Below are positions 34,667 to 42,138 of a DNA stretch of 44,691 nucleotides, piece after piece. Origin of the DNA: Gammaproteobacteria bacterium (GTDB lineage Bacteria; Pseudomonadota; Gammaproteobacteria; Pseudomonadales; Cellvibrionaceae). The DNA is taken from assembly GCA_021151835.1 (NCBI GenBank), contig JAGKWO010000036.1, positions 1-44,691 on the forward strand, in the 5' to 3' direction. The translations under genes and the position numbers were made by a program. The notes below the pieces were generated by a model that made no database searches, had not been told where the DNA came from, and worked only from the letters and a program-made list of their open reading frames with translations. The first letter of the stretch is position 1; every line of letters starts with the position of its first letter.

Positions 34667-35371
34667 CTATTCGTGAATTTTAACACTCGCATCGCGGGCA
34701 ACATACAAATTCACAATCCCTTCGGTTAAATCCGGCGCAGACACCACCATACTTTTATCAAGCGCGAGCTGATTGTCATTAAGTGCCTTGGAAAAAGATT
34801 CCATCGTTTGATTGGCCTGGTCGATATCGGCTACAGCCACTTTGATCTGGCAGCGTTTTGATTTACACACTACTGACTGTGGTACAACCTTTCCCACCAA
34901 GGCATCAGATTCAAATAAATTATATAACCGTGATTCATAATCCGTGGCCCACTGACCATCAACTGTCTCGGATTCAAATTTTGCAGCCATGTCCTTTACA
35001 TAACCATTTGCGGTAGAGACGGATTGTAAATACTTATTAAACTCTTCTGAATTTTTGCGCGCCTGATAATACTGTTCAAAATTAACTGCATCGACCTCCG
35101 CTTGCTGCGCAGTTTTTTCTGCAACTTTATTATCTGTTGTCGTTTGCCCTCCGCGTGCAGCTTGCAAGTCTTTGGTGAGCTTTCGATTCAGTTCTTCCAG
35201 CTGGCGAATATAATCGGCGTGCACATTGGTTGATTGCACACTGCTCTGTGAATGACTTTCTACTGCTACTGGCTGCACACTGGCACCAGGATTATCGCCA
35301 GACACAATTGAATACGTCAGTACTACACCCGCACCAAACGAAACCACTGCTGTTACTAATATTTTTATCAA
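34667..35371 (-). CDS. membrane-anchored coiled-coil protein, last gene of the ABC operon
   Basis: The 234-residue protein has an N-terminal membrane helix (about 4-26), a coiled-coil region (Y-I-R-Q-L-E-E-L-N-R-K-L-T-K-D-L, about 54-75), and a C-terminal globular part with paired cysteines in V-V-C-K-S-K-R-C-Q-I. Family unknown. It appears to start at TTG: GGAGG lies nine bases upstream, and the signal-like membrane helix begins right there, with no in-frame ATG for over 100 codons. A 7-codon ATG frame upstream ends in TGA overlapping this TTG. It lies 42 bp after the permease on the same strand. Confidence 0.75.
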   Translation of the reverse strand: MIKILVTAVVSFGAGVVLTYSIVSGDNPGASVQPVAVESHSQSSVQSTNVHADYIRQLEELNRKLTKDLQAARGGQTTTDNKVAEKTAQQAEVDAVNFEQYYQARKNSEEFNKYLQSVSTANGYVKDMAAKFESETVDGQWATDYESRLYNLFESDALVGKVVPQSVVCKSKRCQIKVAVADIDQANQTMESFSKALNDNQLALDKSMVVSAPDLTEGIVNLYVARDASVKIHE

Positions 35372-35413
35372 TTCCTGTTGCCTCCACTCATGAAATTACT
35401 TTATTGATTTTGC

Positions 35414-36598
35414 TTACACTGCGTTATAAACAATCGTTGGCTTACGTAATTGCCGTGCAGTTAACCACAACATGCTTACACCTAATAGTAAAGAAACAAA
35501 CCAAACCTGCGCAAATTGCAGAAAATGCGCTTCACCTCCCAATAACAAGTCCTTGATTAGCACTTGCTGCCCCAAAATCGGTACCCAGCGGAACCAATCG
35601 GCGTAGGCACTGGAATTGAACAGGGTATAAAACAACGGAACCATGGGAATAAACACCATCAATCCCATATAGGTTTGTGCGTCCTTGAAACTGCGCGCAA
35701 ATATTGAAATTAAAAATTGTAACCCCGTTGCCATAAATGCTACAGATGCCAATACCAAAAATATGCCCACCAAATCCAGCGGGGTAACATTAACCCGCAA
35801 TCCCAATTCATTAAAGGGTACGTAGGCAAATGCCACTGCCAGCAACATCATTTCCACAACCAGCACAACCAGGGTTAATGAAAATGTATTCAACCATTTA
35901 CCAATAATGAACGCGGAGGATTTAACCGGCGTAATTAATAACGACTCCAATGAGCGCCGCTCGCGCTCGCCGGCCACCATGTCAGCGGTAAAGCCAACGC
36001 TACTCATAAAGGCGGTCAGGATAAGCAATAACGGCAAACTCATCATCACAAAAAATCCCATTTTTTCATCACTGGCGATGTTTAAATCGCGCACCACCAC
36101 AGGGTTCATAATCGCTGGCGCTATGCCGCGCGATAGCAATCGTAACGAGCCCATGCGCGCATTCCAGCTCCAGATTTGCTGCCGTACAAAGCCCAGGCTG
36201 CCGTGCAATTTATTATTGGTTACATCAAATACCAAAGCCAATTCAATGCTTTCACCGGTAGCGAACTTTTCAGCGGCGTCTTTCGGGATAATTAATGCGT
36301 AATCGAGCCGGGCTTGTTCAACTTGCTGGTACGCGTCGTCACCTACGTGCTCTACTTTCAAGCCGCGCTCTTGCAGCCAATCAATAAGTGATGGAAGTTG
36401 GTCGCCGCCCACTACTGATAATTTAATCGGCTCGGTGTTAGTTGCGCGTGATTGGTTGCCCATATGAATGGCAAATAATGATGAGGCCACAAATACGGCA
36501 ACAAAATACACCGGCATTAGTAATGTCATACGCAAGCTTTTTTTATCGCGCCAGGCATCGCGCCATTCCTTATTAAATACCACTAATAATTTATTCAT
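35414..36598 (-). CDS. ABC-2 type permease (NatB-like)
   Basis: The 394-residue inner-membrane protein has one N-terminal helix (about 24-46), a large extracytoplasmic domain (about 50-180), then five hydrophobic helices. It has the ABC-2 exporter signature G-E-R-E-R-R-S-L-E-S-L-L-I-T-P near residue 205-220, typical of NatB-type sodium or antimicrobial export permeases. It overlaps the ATPase gene by eight bases. Together they form an export ABC transporter of unknown substrate. Confidence 0.9.
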   Translation of the reverse strand: MNKLLVVFNKEWRDAWRDKKSLRMTLLMPVYFVAVFVASSLFAIHMGNQSRATNTEPIKLSVVGGDQLPSLIDWLQERGLKVEHVGDDAYQQVEQARLDYALIIPKDAAEKFATGESIELALVFDVTNNKLHGSLGFVRQQIWSWNARMGSLRLLSRGIAPAIMNPVVVRDLNIASDEKMGFFVMMSLPLLLILTAFMSSVGFTADMVAGERERRSLESLLITPVKSSAFIIGKWLNTFSLTLVVLVVEMMLLAVAFAYVPFNELGLRVNVTPLDLVGIFLVLASVAFMATGLQFLISIFARSFKDAQTYMGLMVFIPMVPLFYTLFNSSAYADWFRWVPILGQQVLIKDLLLGGEAHFLQFAQVWFVSLLLGVSMLWLTARQLRKPTIVYNAV

Positions 36599-37394
36599 GG
36601 CTGTGCTCCTTTTTATCCGCTGCTTGCGTCACCAGGTTTACAAATGCATCTTCCAGGTTATTCGCCTGCCCGGCATCTTTAATGGCTTCCAGATTACCAT
36701 CCACTAGAATTTCGCCCTGGGCAATCACAATAATGCGATCACACAAGCCACTGACTTCATGCATCAAATGGCTGGAAAAAATAACACAACGCCCGTCAGA
36801 CTTTAATTCGTGAAGTAACCGACGTACAGCGCGGGTTGTAATAACATCCAGGCCATTAGTGGGTTCATCCAATAACACATGGCGTGGCTGATGCACGATG
36901 GCACGCGCCAACGCGGTCTTCATCCGCTCACCCAAGGAAAAACCATCCGCACGACGCTCTGCGATGGGTTCCATTCCCAACCAGTGAATAAGTTGTTCGA
37001 TACTTTGCTCTAATGCCGGACCGGACATTCCCTGCAGCTCACCAAAGTAGCGAATATTTTCGCGCGCCGTTAGCCGTTTATACAAACCGGTATCATCAGG
37101 CAATACTCCCAATTGTTGACGCGCTTGATCGGGATTGCGGGTCACTGAAAAGTCATCGACCCACACTTCACCGGAGGTTGGTTGCAGCAAACCGTAAATC
37201 AAACGCATCAATGTCGATTTACCCGCTCCATTCAATCCAAGCAAACCGGTAATCTCACCATCGTTCAGGGTAAAACTGACATTATTCAACGCCACAATAT
37301 CGTTACTATTGTTTTGCTTGTTAGTAAATGGAAGTTTATTTTTGGGGGCTTGCTTTGCTGCAAAAATTTTACTGAGCTGTTCAACACGAATCAT
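36591..37394 (-). CDS. ABC transporter ATPase (NatA-like)
   Basis: The 267-residue ATPase has Walker A G-L-N-G-A-G-K-S-T at 53-61, Q-loop region near 94, a degenerate signature F-S-L-G-E-R-M at 152-158 (in place of LSGGQ), Walker B L-L-D-E-P-T-N-G-L-D at 174-183, and a switch histidine near 207. The arrangement with a NatB-type permease points to sodium or antimicrobial-peptide export. Its start overlaps the hydrolase stop (ATGA), and its end overlaps the permease start. Confidence 0.93.
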   Translation of the reverse strand: MIRVEQLSKIFAAKQAPKNKLPFTNKQNNSNDIVALNNVSFTLNDGEITGLLGLNGAGKSTLMRLIYGLLQPTSGEVWVDDFSVTRNPDQARQQLGVLPDDTGLYKRLTARENIRYFGELQGMSGPALEQSIEQLIHWLGMEPIAERRADGFSLGERMKTALARAIVHQPRHVLLDEPTNGLDVITTRAVRRLLHELKSDGRCVIFSSHLMHEVSGLCDRIIVIAQGEILVDGNLEAIKDAGQANNLEDAFVNLVTQAADKKEHSHE

Positions 37395-38953
37395 GGTATT
37401 ACTCCTTCATTAGCCGCATCAACGGATACAGCGCTCGCAGCAGAAGAAGATGATTTTTTTTGATTGGCACCAAGCACTAATGGCAAGGGTTTGATATTGG
37501 CAACACAATCGGTTTTTACATCGCGCATGGACCCACGCTCAACAAACTGCGCAATAATTTGCGGCACACAGCCTTCGTAGGAAATACCATGATTGCCACC
37601 TGCGGCCAGCAAACGCACTGAAGCGGGCAAGCCACGGGCGACCAATTCCGCCCAGGTTTCCGGAGTAACCGGATCATGCTTGCCTGATAATAACAATGCA
37701 GGCACCTCGCTATGGATTGGCTGCCAAAAGTCATCCGGCATACTTGCCTTCGGCCAAAAATCGCATATTTGGTTTCGATCTTTAATGGCATTCAAACCAA
37801 AAAACGGCGGTGTGGTTTCCACATCCGCTGCCGAAATAAAATGCCAATCTTCATTGCACAACACACTAAAATGCATCGCATCGGCAATATTCATCTTTTG
37901 CGATTGTTCCATAGCCAGCGAAAATAATGCCGCCAGCAAACGGTAATTTTCATGCTCCGCCTCACTGATAGCTTGCGGCAGGAGCACCGTTAGATCGCGC
38001 GAATAGAGCGCATTAAAAACGAGCATGGAAAAGTTTTTGGCTGTTAGTGTTAATTGTTCCGGTTGTTGATATACCGGATGCTCATAATTAATTACCAGCG
38101 ATGCGCCACTTTGATCTGCCAATTGCAGGCGCGCGTAAACCGTTTCCGTTTTCTGCAAGATATCGCCAAAATCACGTGCACATTCCGGTTGCGACTGACA
38201 TTCGCTATTCACCGCAGTGAGGGCAGCAAGCGAATCGCGCGCCGAGAATTTGGACAGCGCGATTTCCTTGGGTGCAACACCATCAAGGATAATACTGCGC
38301 GTTGATTGCGGATGACGCTTGGCATACTCCAGTGCAACACGGGTTCCATAGGAAACACCCCAAAGGTTTATTGTCGGGTAGCCCAATGCCTGACGCACGG
38401 CCTCCAGATCCTGCACAGCGTGCAGCGTTGTATAAAAAGGCAAACTCGCGTTAAATTTTTCGGCGCACTGCGCCATATATTGCAAATACTTTTGCAGCTG
38501 TGCAGATTCCGGCAACTGCAAATCCGCTTCACTTAACGGGTCACACCGCAATGGATTCGATTGTCCGGTGCCGCGCTGGTCCACAAAAATCAAATCGCGA
38601 TTTTTGCGCACATCAGCGAAAAAGCCGTGAATAAAACTGGCCATTTCAATCGATGAACCTCCCGGCCCGCCCTGGATTAAAAATAATGGGTCCTGCTGCG
38701 CGGCAGGACTAATAGCGGGCAAGCGCAGGATTTCAATATCAATATTTTTACTTGCGGGATCGGCAGGATTTTCCTTCACTGCCAGGCGACCGCACTGGGC
38801 ACCGGAAACCAGCGGCGGTTTGCCAGTTTCCATAAATCCCGGGCAAGCGCGCAACAGCGATGAAGTTGCTGAACCCGGGTCGTGCTGTTTGCTGCATCCG
38901 GCCAGCCCACCGATCAGGAGCACGCAGCTTATTATCGATATAATTTTTTTCAT
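37391..38953 (-). CDS. lipoprotein alpha/beta-hydrolase (tripeptidyl aminopeptidase-like)
   Basis: The 520-residue lipoprotein (lipobox L-A-G-C at C20) has a proline-iminopeptidase/tripeptidyl-peptidase-like alpha/beta-hydrolase fold. The oxyanion-hole loop is G-G-P-G-G-S-S at 95-101, the nucleophile elbow G-V-S-Y-G at 199-203 (S201), the acid D427 in G-K-H-D-P-V-T-P, and the histidine H455 in G-G-N-H-G-I. It should release short peptides from the N-terminus of substrates at the periplasmic face. It overlaps the ATPase gene by four bases, and lies 33 bp after the GntR gene, so it belongs to the operon. Position between regulator and exporter suggests it processes or inactivates the exported or sensed compound (inference). 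Confidence 0.9.
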   Translation of the reverse strand: MKKIISIISCVLLIGGLAGCSKQHDPGSATSSLLRACPGFMETGKPPLVSGAQCGRLAVKENPADPASKNIDIEILRLPAISPAAQQDPLFLIQGGPGGSSIEMASFIHGFFADVRKNRDLIFVDQRGTGQSNPLRCDPLSEADLQLPESAQLQKYLQYMAQCAEKFNASLPFYTTLHAVQDLEAVRQALGYPTINLWGVSYGTRVALEYAKRHPQSTRSIILDGVAPKEIALSKFSARDSLAALTAVNSECQSQPECARDFGDILQKTETVYARLQLADQSGASLVINYEHPVYQQPEQLTLTAKNFSMLVFNALYSRDLTVLLPQAISEAEHENYRLLAALFSLAMEQSQKMNIADAMHFSVLCNEDWHFISAADVETTPPFFGLNAIKDRNQICDFWPKASMPDDFWQPIHSEVPALLLSGKHDPVTPETWAELVARGLPASVRLLAAGGNHGISYEGCVPQIIAQFVERGSMRDVKTDCVANIKPLPLVLGANQKKSSSSAASAVSVDAANEGVIP

Positions 38954-38986
38954 TCATCAAATCCTTAGGAGTTTTCTACCGGGCAA

Positions 38987-39367
38987 TCAGATTTTGCCTA
39001 ATAGTTTGCGTAAATTTTCCATCAGCTGTTCATCAGAAATTTCCAATTGACGCGCAACCACCACCAATTGCTCCAAATGTGGATGTAGATGTTGTAACCG
39101 CGCATGTGCCGATAGTTGCGATTTTTTTTGCGGCGCGATTTGCATTGGCCGACCACGCTGGCGAATTAATAAACCTTCAGCCTCCAGCAAACTATACGCC
39201 CTGGAAATTGTCATGGGATTTACCGCATGTTCAAGGGCTAATTCACGTACCGACGGTAATTCGTCACCCGCTTGCAATTGTCCACCCGCCACCATACGGC
39301 GAATTTGTTCGGCTAACTGACGATATATAGGAATACCGGATTGGGAATTAAGCGTGAACAACATCAT
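38987..39367 (-). CDS. GntR-family regulator, YtrA subfamily
   Basis: The 126-residue regulator has a winged helix-turn-helix (about 10-75, with I-Y-R-Q-L-A-E-Q-I-R-R and L-P-S-V-R-E-L-A) and a short C-terminal helical part of about 45 residues instead of a ligand-binding domain, as in the YtrA subfamily. YtrA-type repressors commonly control the ABC operon they belong to. It is first gene of the operon. Two ATGs in a row exist, and the second has AAGG at the better distance. An inverted repeat TAGTACGG ... CCGTACTA lies about 80-120 bp upstream. Confidence 0.9.
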   Translation of the reverse strand: MMLFTLNSQSGIPIYRQLAEQIRRMVAGGQLQAGDELPSVRELALEHAVNPMTISRAYSLLEAEGLLIRQRGRPMQIAPQKKSQLSAHARLQHLHPHLEQLVVVARQLEISDEQLMENLRKLLGKI

Positions 39368-39449
39368 TCGCCTTTATCAATCCGGTTTTGCTTAACGAAC
39401 AGGAATCCATATCACACAGCCCTCAGCAAATTCATAAAGAAGAAAACAA

Positions 39450-39488
39450 TAGTACGGTTTTTATCAGCAGCAATCCTGACCCGTACTA
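39450..39488. promoter_or_regulatory. candidate operator of the GntR/ABC operon
   Basis: TAGTACGG (39450-39457) and CCGTACTA (39481-39488) are perfect inverted 8-mers whose centres are 31 bp apart (three helical turns). They lie upstream of the GntR gene, a usual position for autoregulation. Confidence 0.45.
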
Positions 39489-39518
39489 CAAAAACGCTGT
39501 CGCAGTTATTGCATCGGT

Positions 39519-40406
39519 TTATTGATTCGCGAGCTGCCCTGCTGTAAATGGTTTGACAGCATAACCACGGGCTTTCAGCTGGTTGAGCAATCCCTCTTTG
39601 CCGGATAGATGCAACGCTCCTACCAATATTAATTCTGTTTCTTTCGTTGTGATCAGCTTTTCTATTTTTGGCAACCACGCATTATTACGATCAACTAATA
39701 ATCGCTGGTAGACCGCGGGCGTTTCCTTGCGCATATCGGTAGCTAATGCTTTATCCAGTTTTTCCAGCTCACCTGCACGCCAATATCTCAAGGCAACACC
39801 AAGTGCCTCATCCATTTTTTTTACATCGCGCAATGCCGCTGAAATAACCTGGTTTGCATCAAGGTCGGCAAGCGCTTGCATATGTTGCAAAATATCATCC
39901 GTAGACTCCAATTCCTGTACCGGTTTTTGCGCTTGATTCGCCTTTTGGAAAAAATACATATCCACACCTTGTCCCAGGCCATAACCGCGTTTTTGCATTT
40001 CAGCTAACGAGATGGAGAGACTGACAAACACTGCTTTAAACATGTTCATCTGGTCGAGAGGAAATTGGCTTTTATCCGCGTAGGCTTGCAACGCTTGCCA
40101 GAGTTTTGGTTGCAGGTCCTGCGCCAGGTTTTTCCCGTTGCGGTACATAAATGTTTCTGCAAAGCGTTGACTAAATTCCGGCGAATTGGATTTTTGGAGA
40201 TCGGTTTCCAGCACGAGAATTTGCGCTCTTGCATATGCCTGTTCAAATTCAACTGGAAGCGGGTAATCGCTATTGCGCAACACATGAATAGTGCCGCCCA
40301 GAAAAATTTTATGCTCGCCCTTTGATATTTCATAAAGACTGGTTTCGGCAAATGCCGACGAAGCCAACAGCACACACACGAAAATAAAATAGCCAATACG
40401 CCACAT
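39519..40406 (-). CDS. TraB/GumN family protein
   Basis: The 295-residue exported protein has a signal peptide (cleavage after A-F-A near 20). TraB/GumN-type motifs are a G-x-x-H near the start (G-G-T-I-H) and another near the end (G-A-L-H-L-S-G), and a conserved glutamate in L-E-T-D. These resemble TIKI-type metalloproteases, and the histidines and glutamate are plausible metal ligands. The ATG at 40406 is preferred because AAGGA lies seven bases before it; the earlier ATG at 40427 precedes that site. Confidence 0.88.
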   Translation of the reverse strand: MWRIGYFIFVCVLLASSAFAETSLYEISKGEHKIFLGGTIHVLRNSDYPLPVEFEQAYARAQILVLETDLQKSNSPEFSQRFAETFMYRNGKNLAQDLQPKLWQALQAYADKSQFPLDQMNMFKAVFVSLSISLAEMQKRGYGLGQGVDMYFFQKANQAQKPVQELESTDDILQHMQALADLDANQVISAALRDVKKMDEALGVALRYWRAGELEKLDKALATDMRKETPAVYQRLLVDRNNAWLPKIEKLITTKETELILVGALHLSGKEGLLNQLKARGYAVKPFTAGQLANQ

Positions 40407-40721
40407 AGTGCGATCCTTTATTAACATTTTTTTATTAATTGGCTTTTATCTGCGCATCACATCAAGCCAATGTGTATCAATATACTAATACACATAAAAT
40501 AGATTAGGTAGCCCGGCCATATTAATTGTGAACACATTAAGTTACCGGTTGATAGTTTATCTTTATATGGCGGCACATTTATAGCCAACGCTTGTCTAAA
40601 CGAGAGTTATTGCAAACCTGAAATGAGGCGACGGTCGTTATTTCGAGCGAATCAACTTGTTAAACTTTGGTCATTAATCCTGATAGTTTTAATTTCGATC
40701 CGCTTTCTGTAGAGGTGAACC
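40407..40721. other. 315-bp divergent intergenic region
   Basis: This contains a 24-bp imperfect palindrome (40471-40494), AT-rich sequence and the divergent promoters of the TraB/GumN and CAP-domain genes. I see no clear -35/-10 pair and no coding frame. Confidence 0.5.
40471..40494. promoter_or_regulatory. candidate operator palindrome
   Basis: TGTGTAT and ATACACA are perfect inverted 7-mers separated by ten bases, 65-88 bp upstream of the TraB/GumN start. The GTGTA-N12-TACAC form is similar to what is described for YtrA-type repressors, but this is from memory. Confidence 0.4.
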
Positions 40722-42026
40722 ATGCTGTATAAATGGCGCATACACATAATATTTTTAGTAACACTGACGCTGGTAGCTTGCGGGGGAAGTTCGGGCGGAG
40801 ATTCTCCATCGGCCTCATCCAATGTGACCTCTTCCGCCCCAATGTCCTCACTTTTGTCTTCATCAAGTGCAATATCTTCCAGCCCAATTGCCAATTCCAG
40901 TAGTTCTGCAGTAATGCAATTGGCTCAGCCACAAAACATCAAAGCGACGCCGGGCAATGCAACCGTAACTCTTAGCTGGAGCCCGGTTGCGAATGCCACG
41001 GGTTATCACATTTACTACGCCACGCAAGCCAATATTATTGCGAACAATATCAGTGCTTTTGAAAATGGCACCTGGATTAAAAATGTTTCATCGCCGCATG
41101 CAATTACCAATTTGCAAAACAGTGAAACTTATTATTTCGTTGTGACCGCAATTAATGGCAATCAGGAAAGCACACAAAGTATTGAAATAAGTACGACACC
41201 AACTGCTATCGATATAACCAGGCAGCCTACTGCACAGGAAGTGTATGTGCTTGAGTTGGTTAATCGTGCGCGTTTTGATCCGGCCGCTGAGGCGGCGCGG
41301 TATGGTATAGGTTTAAACGATGGGATTACCGGCACGCAAATTGCTGCTGAGCGAAAATCGCCACTTGCCCACAATTTATTATTGGTTGATTCAGCCCGCA
41401 CCCATTCACAATGGATGCTGGACAACGATATATTTTCCCACACCGGCGCAAATGACAGCACACCGGGCCAACGTATGGCAGCTGCCGGATATGTATTTAC
41501 TGGCCAATGGGCTAACGGTGAAAATATCGCATATGCAGGAACCACAGCATCCAGTATTGATTTAACCGATTATGCCGCGCGACATCACGAAGGTTTATTC
41601 AAATCACCGGGACATCGCGTCAATATTCTCAGCACTAACTTCCGCGAGCTGGGCGTGGGCCAGAAACAAGGTTATTTTTTAAGTAATGGGACGAATTACC
41701 TATCATCGATGCTCACCCAGAATTTCGCGCGCACAGGTAACAATTATTTTATTACCGGTGTGATTTATAACGATCTTAATGGCAATGAATTTTATAACGT
41801 CGGCGAAGGAATTTCGGGCGCGACGGTTCGCATTAACGGCACAGTCTATAGCGCATTTACAACTGGCGCTTACAGTATTCCGGTTACCAATGGCAGCTAT
41901 GAGGTGGTGATATCAGCTGATAGTTTGCAAACCGATACAACTTATAACGTCCAGGTTACTGGTGGGAATGTAAAAGTCGATTTAATTCAACAAGGCAATG
42001 CGATTGATATCGTCAGTTGGAAATAA
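40722..42026 (+). CDS. lipoprotein with FN3 and CAP (SCP/PR1) domains
   Basis: The 434-residue lipoprotein has lipobox L-V-A-C at C20, a serine-rich tether (about 23-64), a fibronectin type III domain (about 68-160), a CAP domain (about 170-340), and a C-terminal beta domain (about 341-434) with D-L-N-G-N-E-F-Y-N-V like SdrD/Cna-B type repeats. In the CAP domain L-V-N-R-A-R-F-D-P, H-S-Q-W-M, F-S-H-T-G, G-E-N-I-A-Y and S-P-G-H-R-V-N-I-L are the known conserved blocks, with H228, E267-type and H298-type positions retained. The domain in bacteria is linked to envelope and biofilm roles. GAGGTG lies close before the ATG. Serine-rich linkers as in the chitinase suggest the same secretion style. 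Confidence 0.88.
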   Translation: MLYKWRIHIIFLVTLTLVACGGSSGGDSPSASSNVTSSAPMSSLLSSSSAISSSPIANSSSSAVMQLAQPQNIKATPGNATVTLSWSPVANATGYHIYYATQANIIANNISAFENGTWIKNVSSPHAITNLQNSETYYFVVTAINGNQESTQSIEISTTPTAIDITRQPTAQEVYVLELVNRARFDPAAEAARYGIGLNDGITGTQIAAERKSPLAHNLLLVDSARTHSQWMLDNDIFSHTGANDSTPGQRMAAAGYVFTGQWANGENIAYAGTTASSIDLTDYAARHHEGLFKSPGHRVNILSTNFRELGVGQKQGYFLSNGTNYLSSMLTQNFARTGNNYFITGVIYNDLNGNEFYNVGEGISGATVRINGTVYSAFTTGAYSIPVTNGSYEVVISADSLQTDTTYNVQVTGGNVKVDLIQQGNAIDIVSWK

Positions 42027-42086
42027 ATTTCCACGGTCAACTCGCTAAATGCCGCGCACGGCCAGTGCGATTAACAATGAAGCCAA

Positions 42087-42117
42087 AACAAAAACGCCCG
42101 CAAATGCGGGCGTTTTT
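42087..42117. terminator. bidirectional intrinsic terminator
   Basis: AACGCCCGCA pairs with TGCGGGCGTT (42093-42114) over a two-base gap, with A-rich and T-rich sides. It separates the convergent CAP-domain and pnp genes. Confidence 0.92.
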
Positions 42118-42138
42118 GTTGCAAGGAATGACGAAGAA

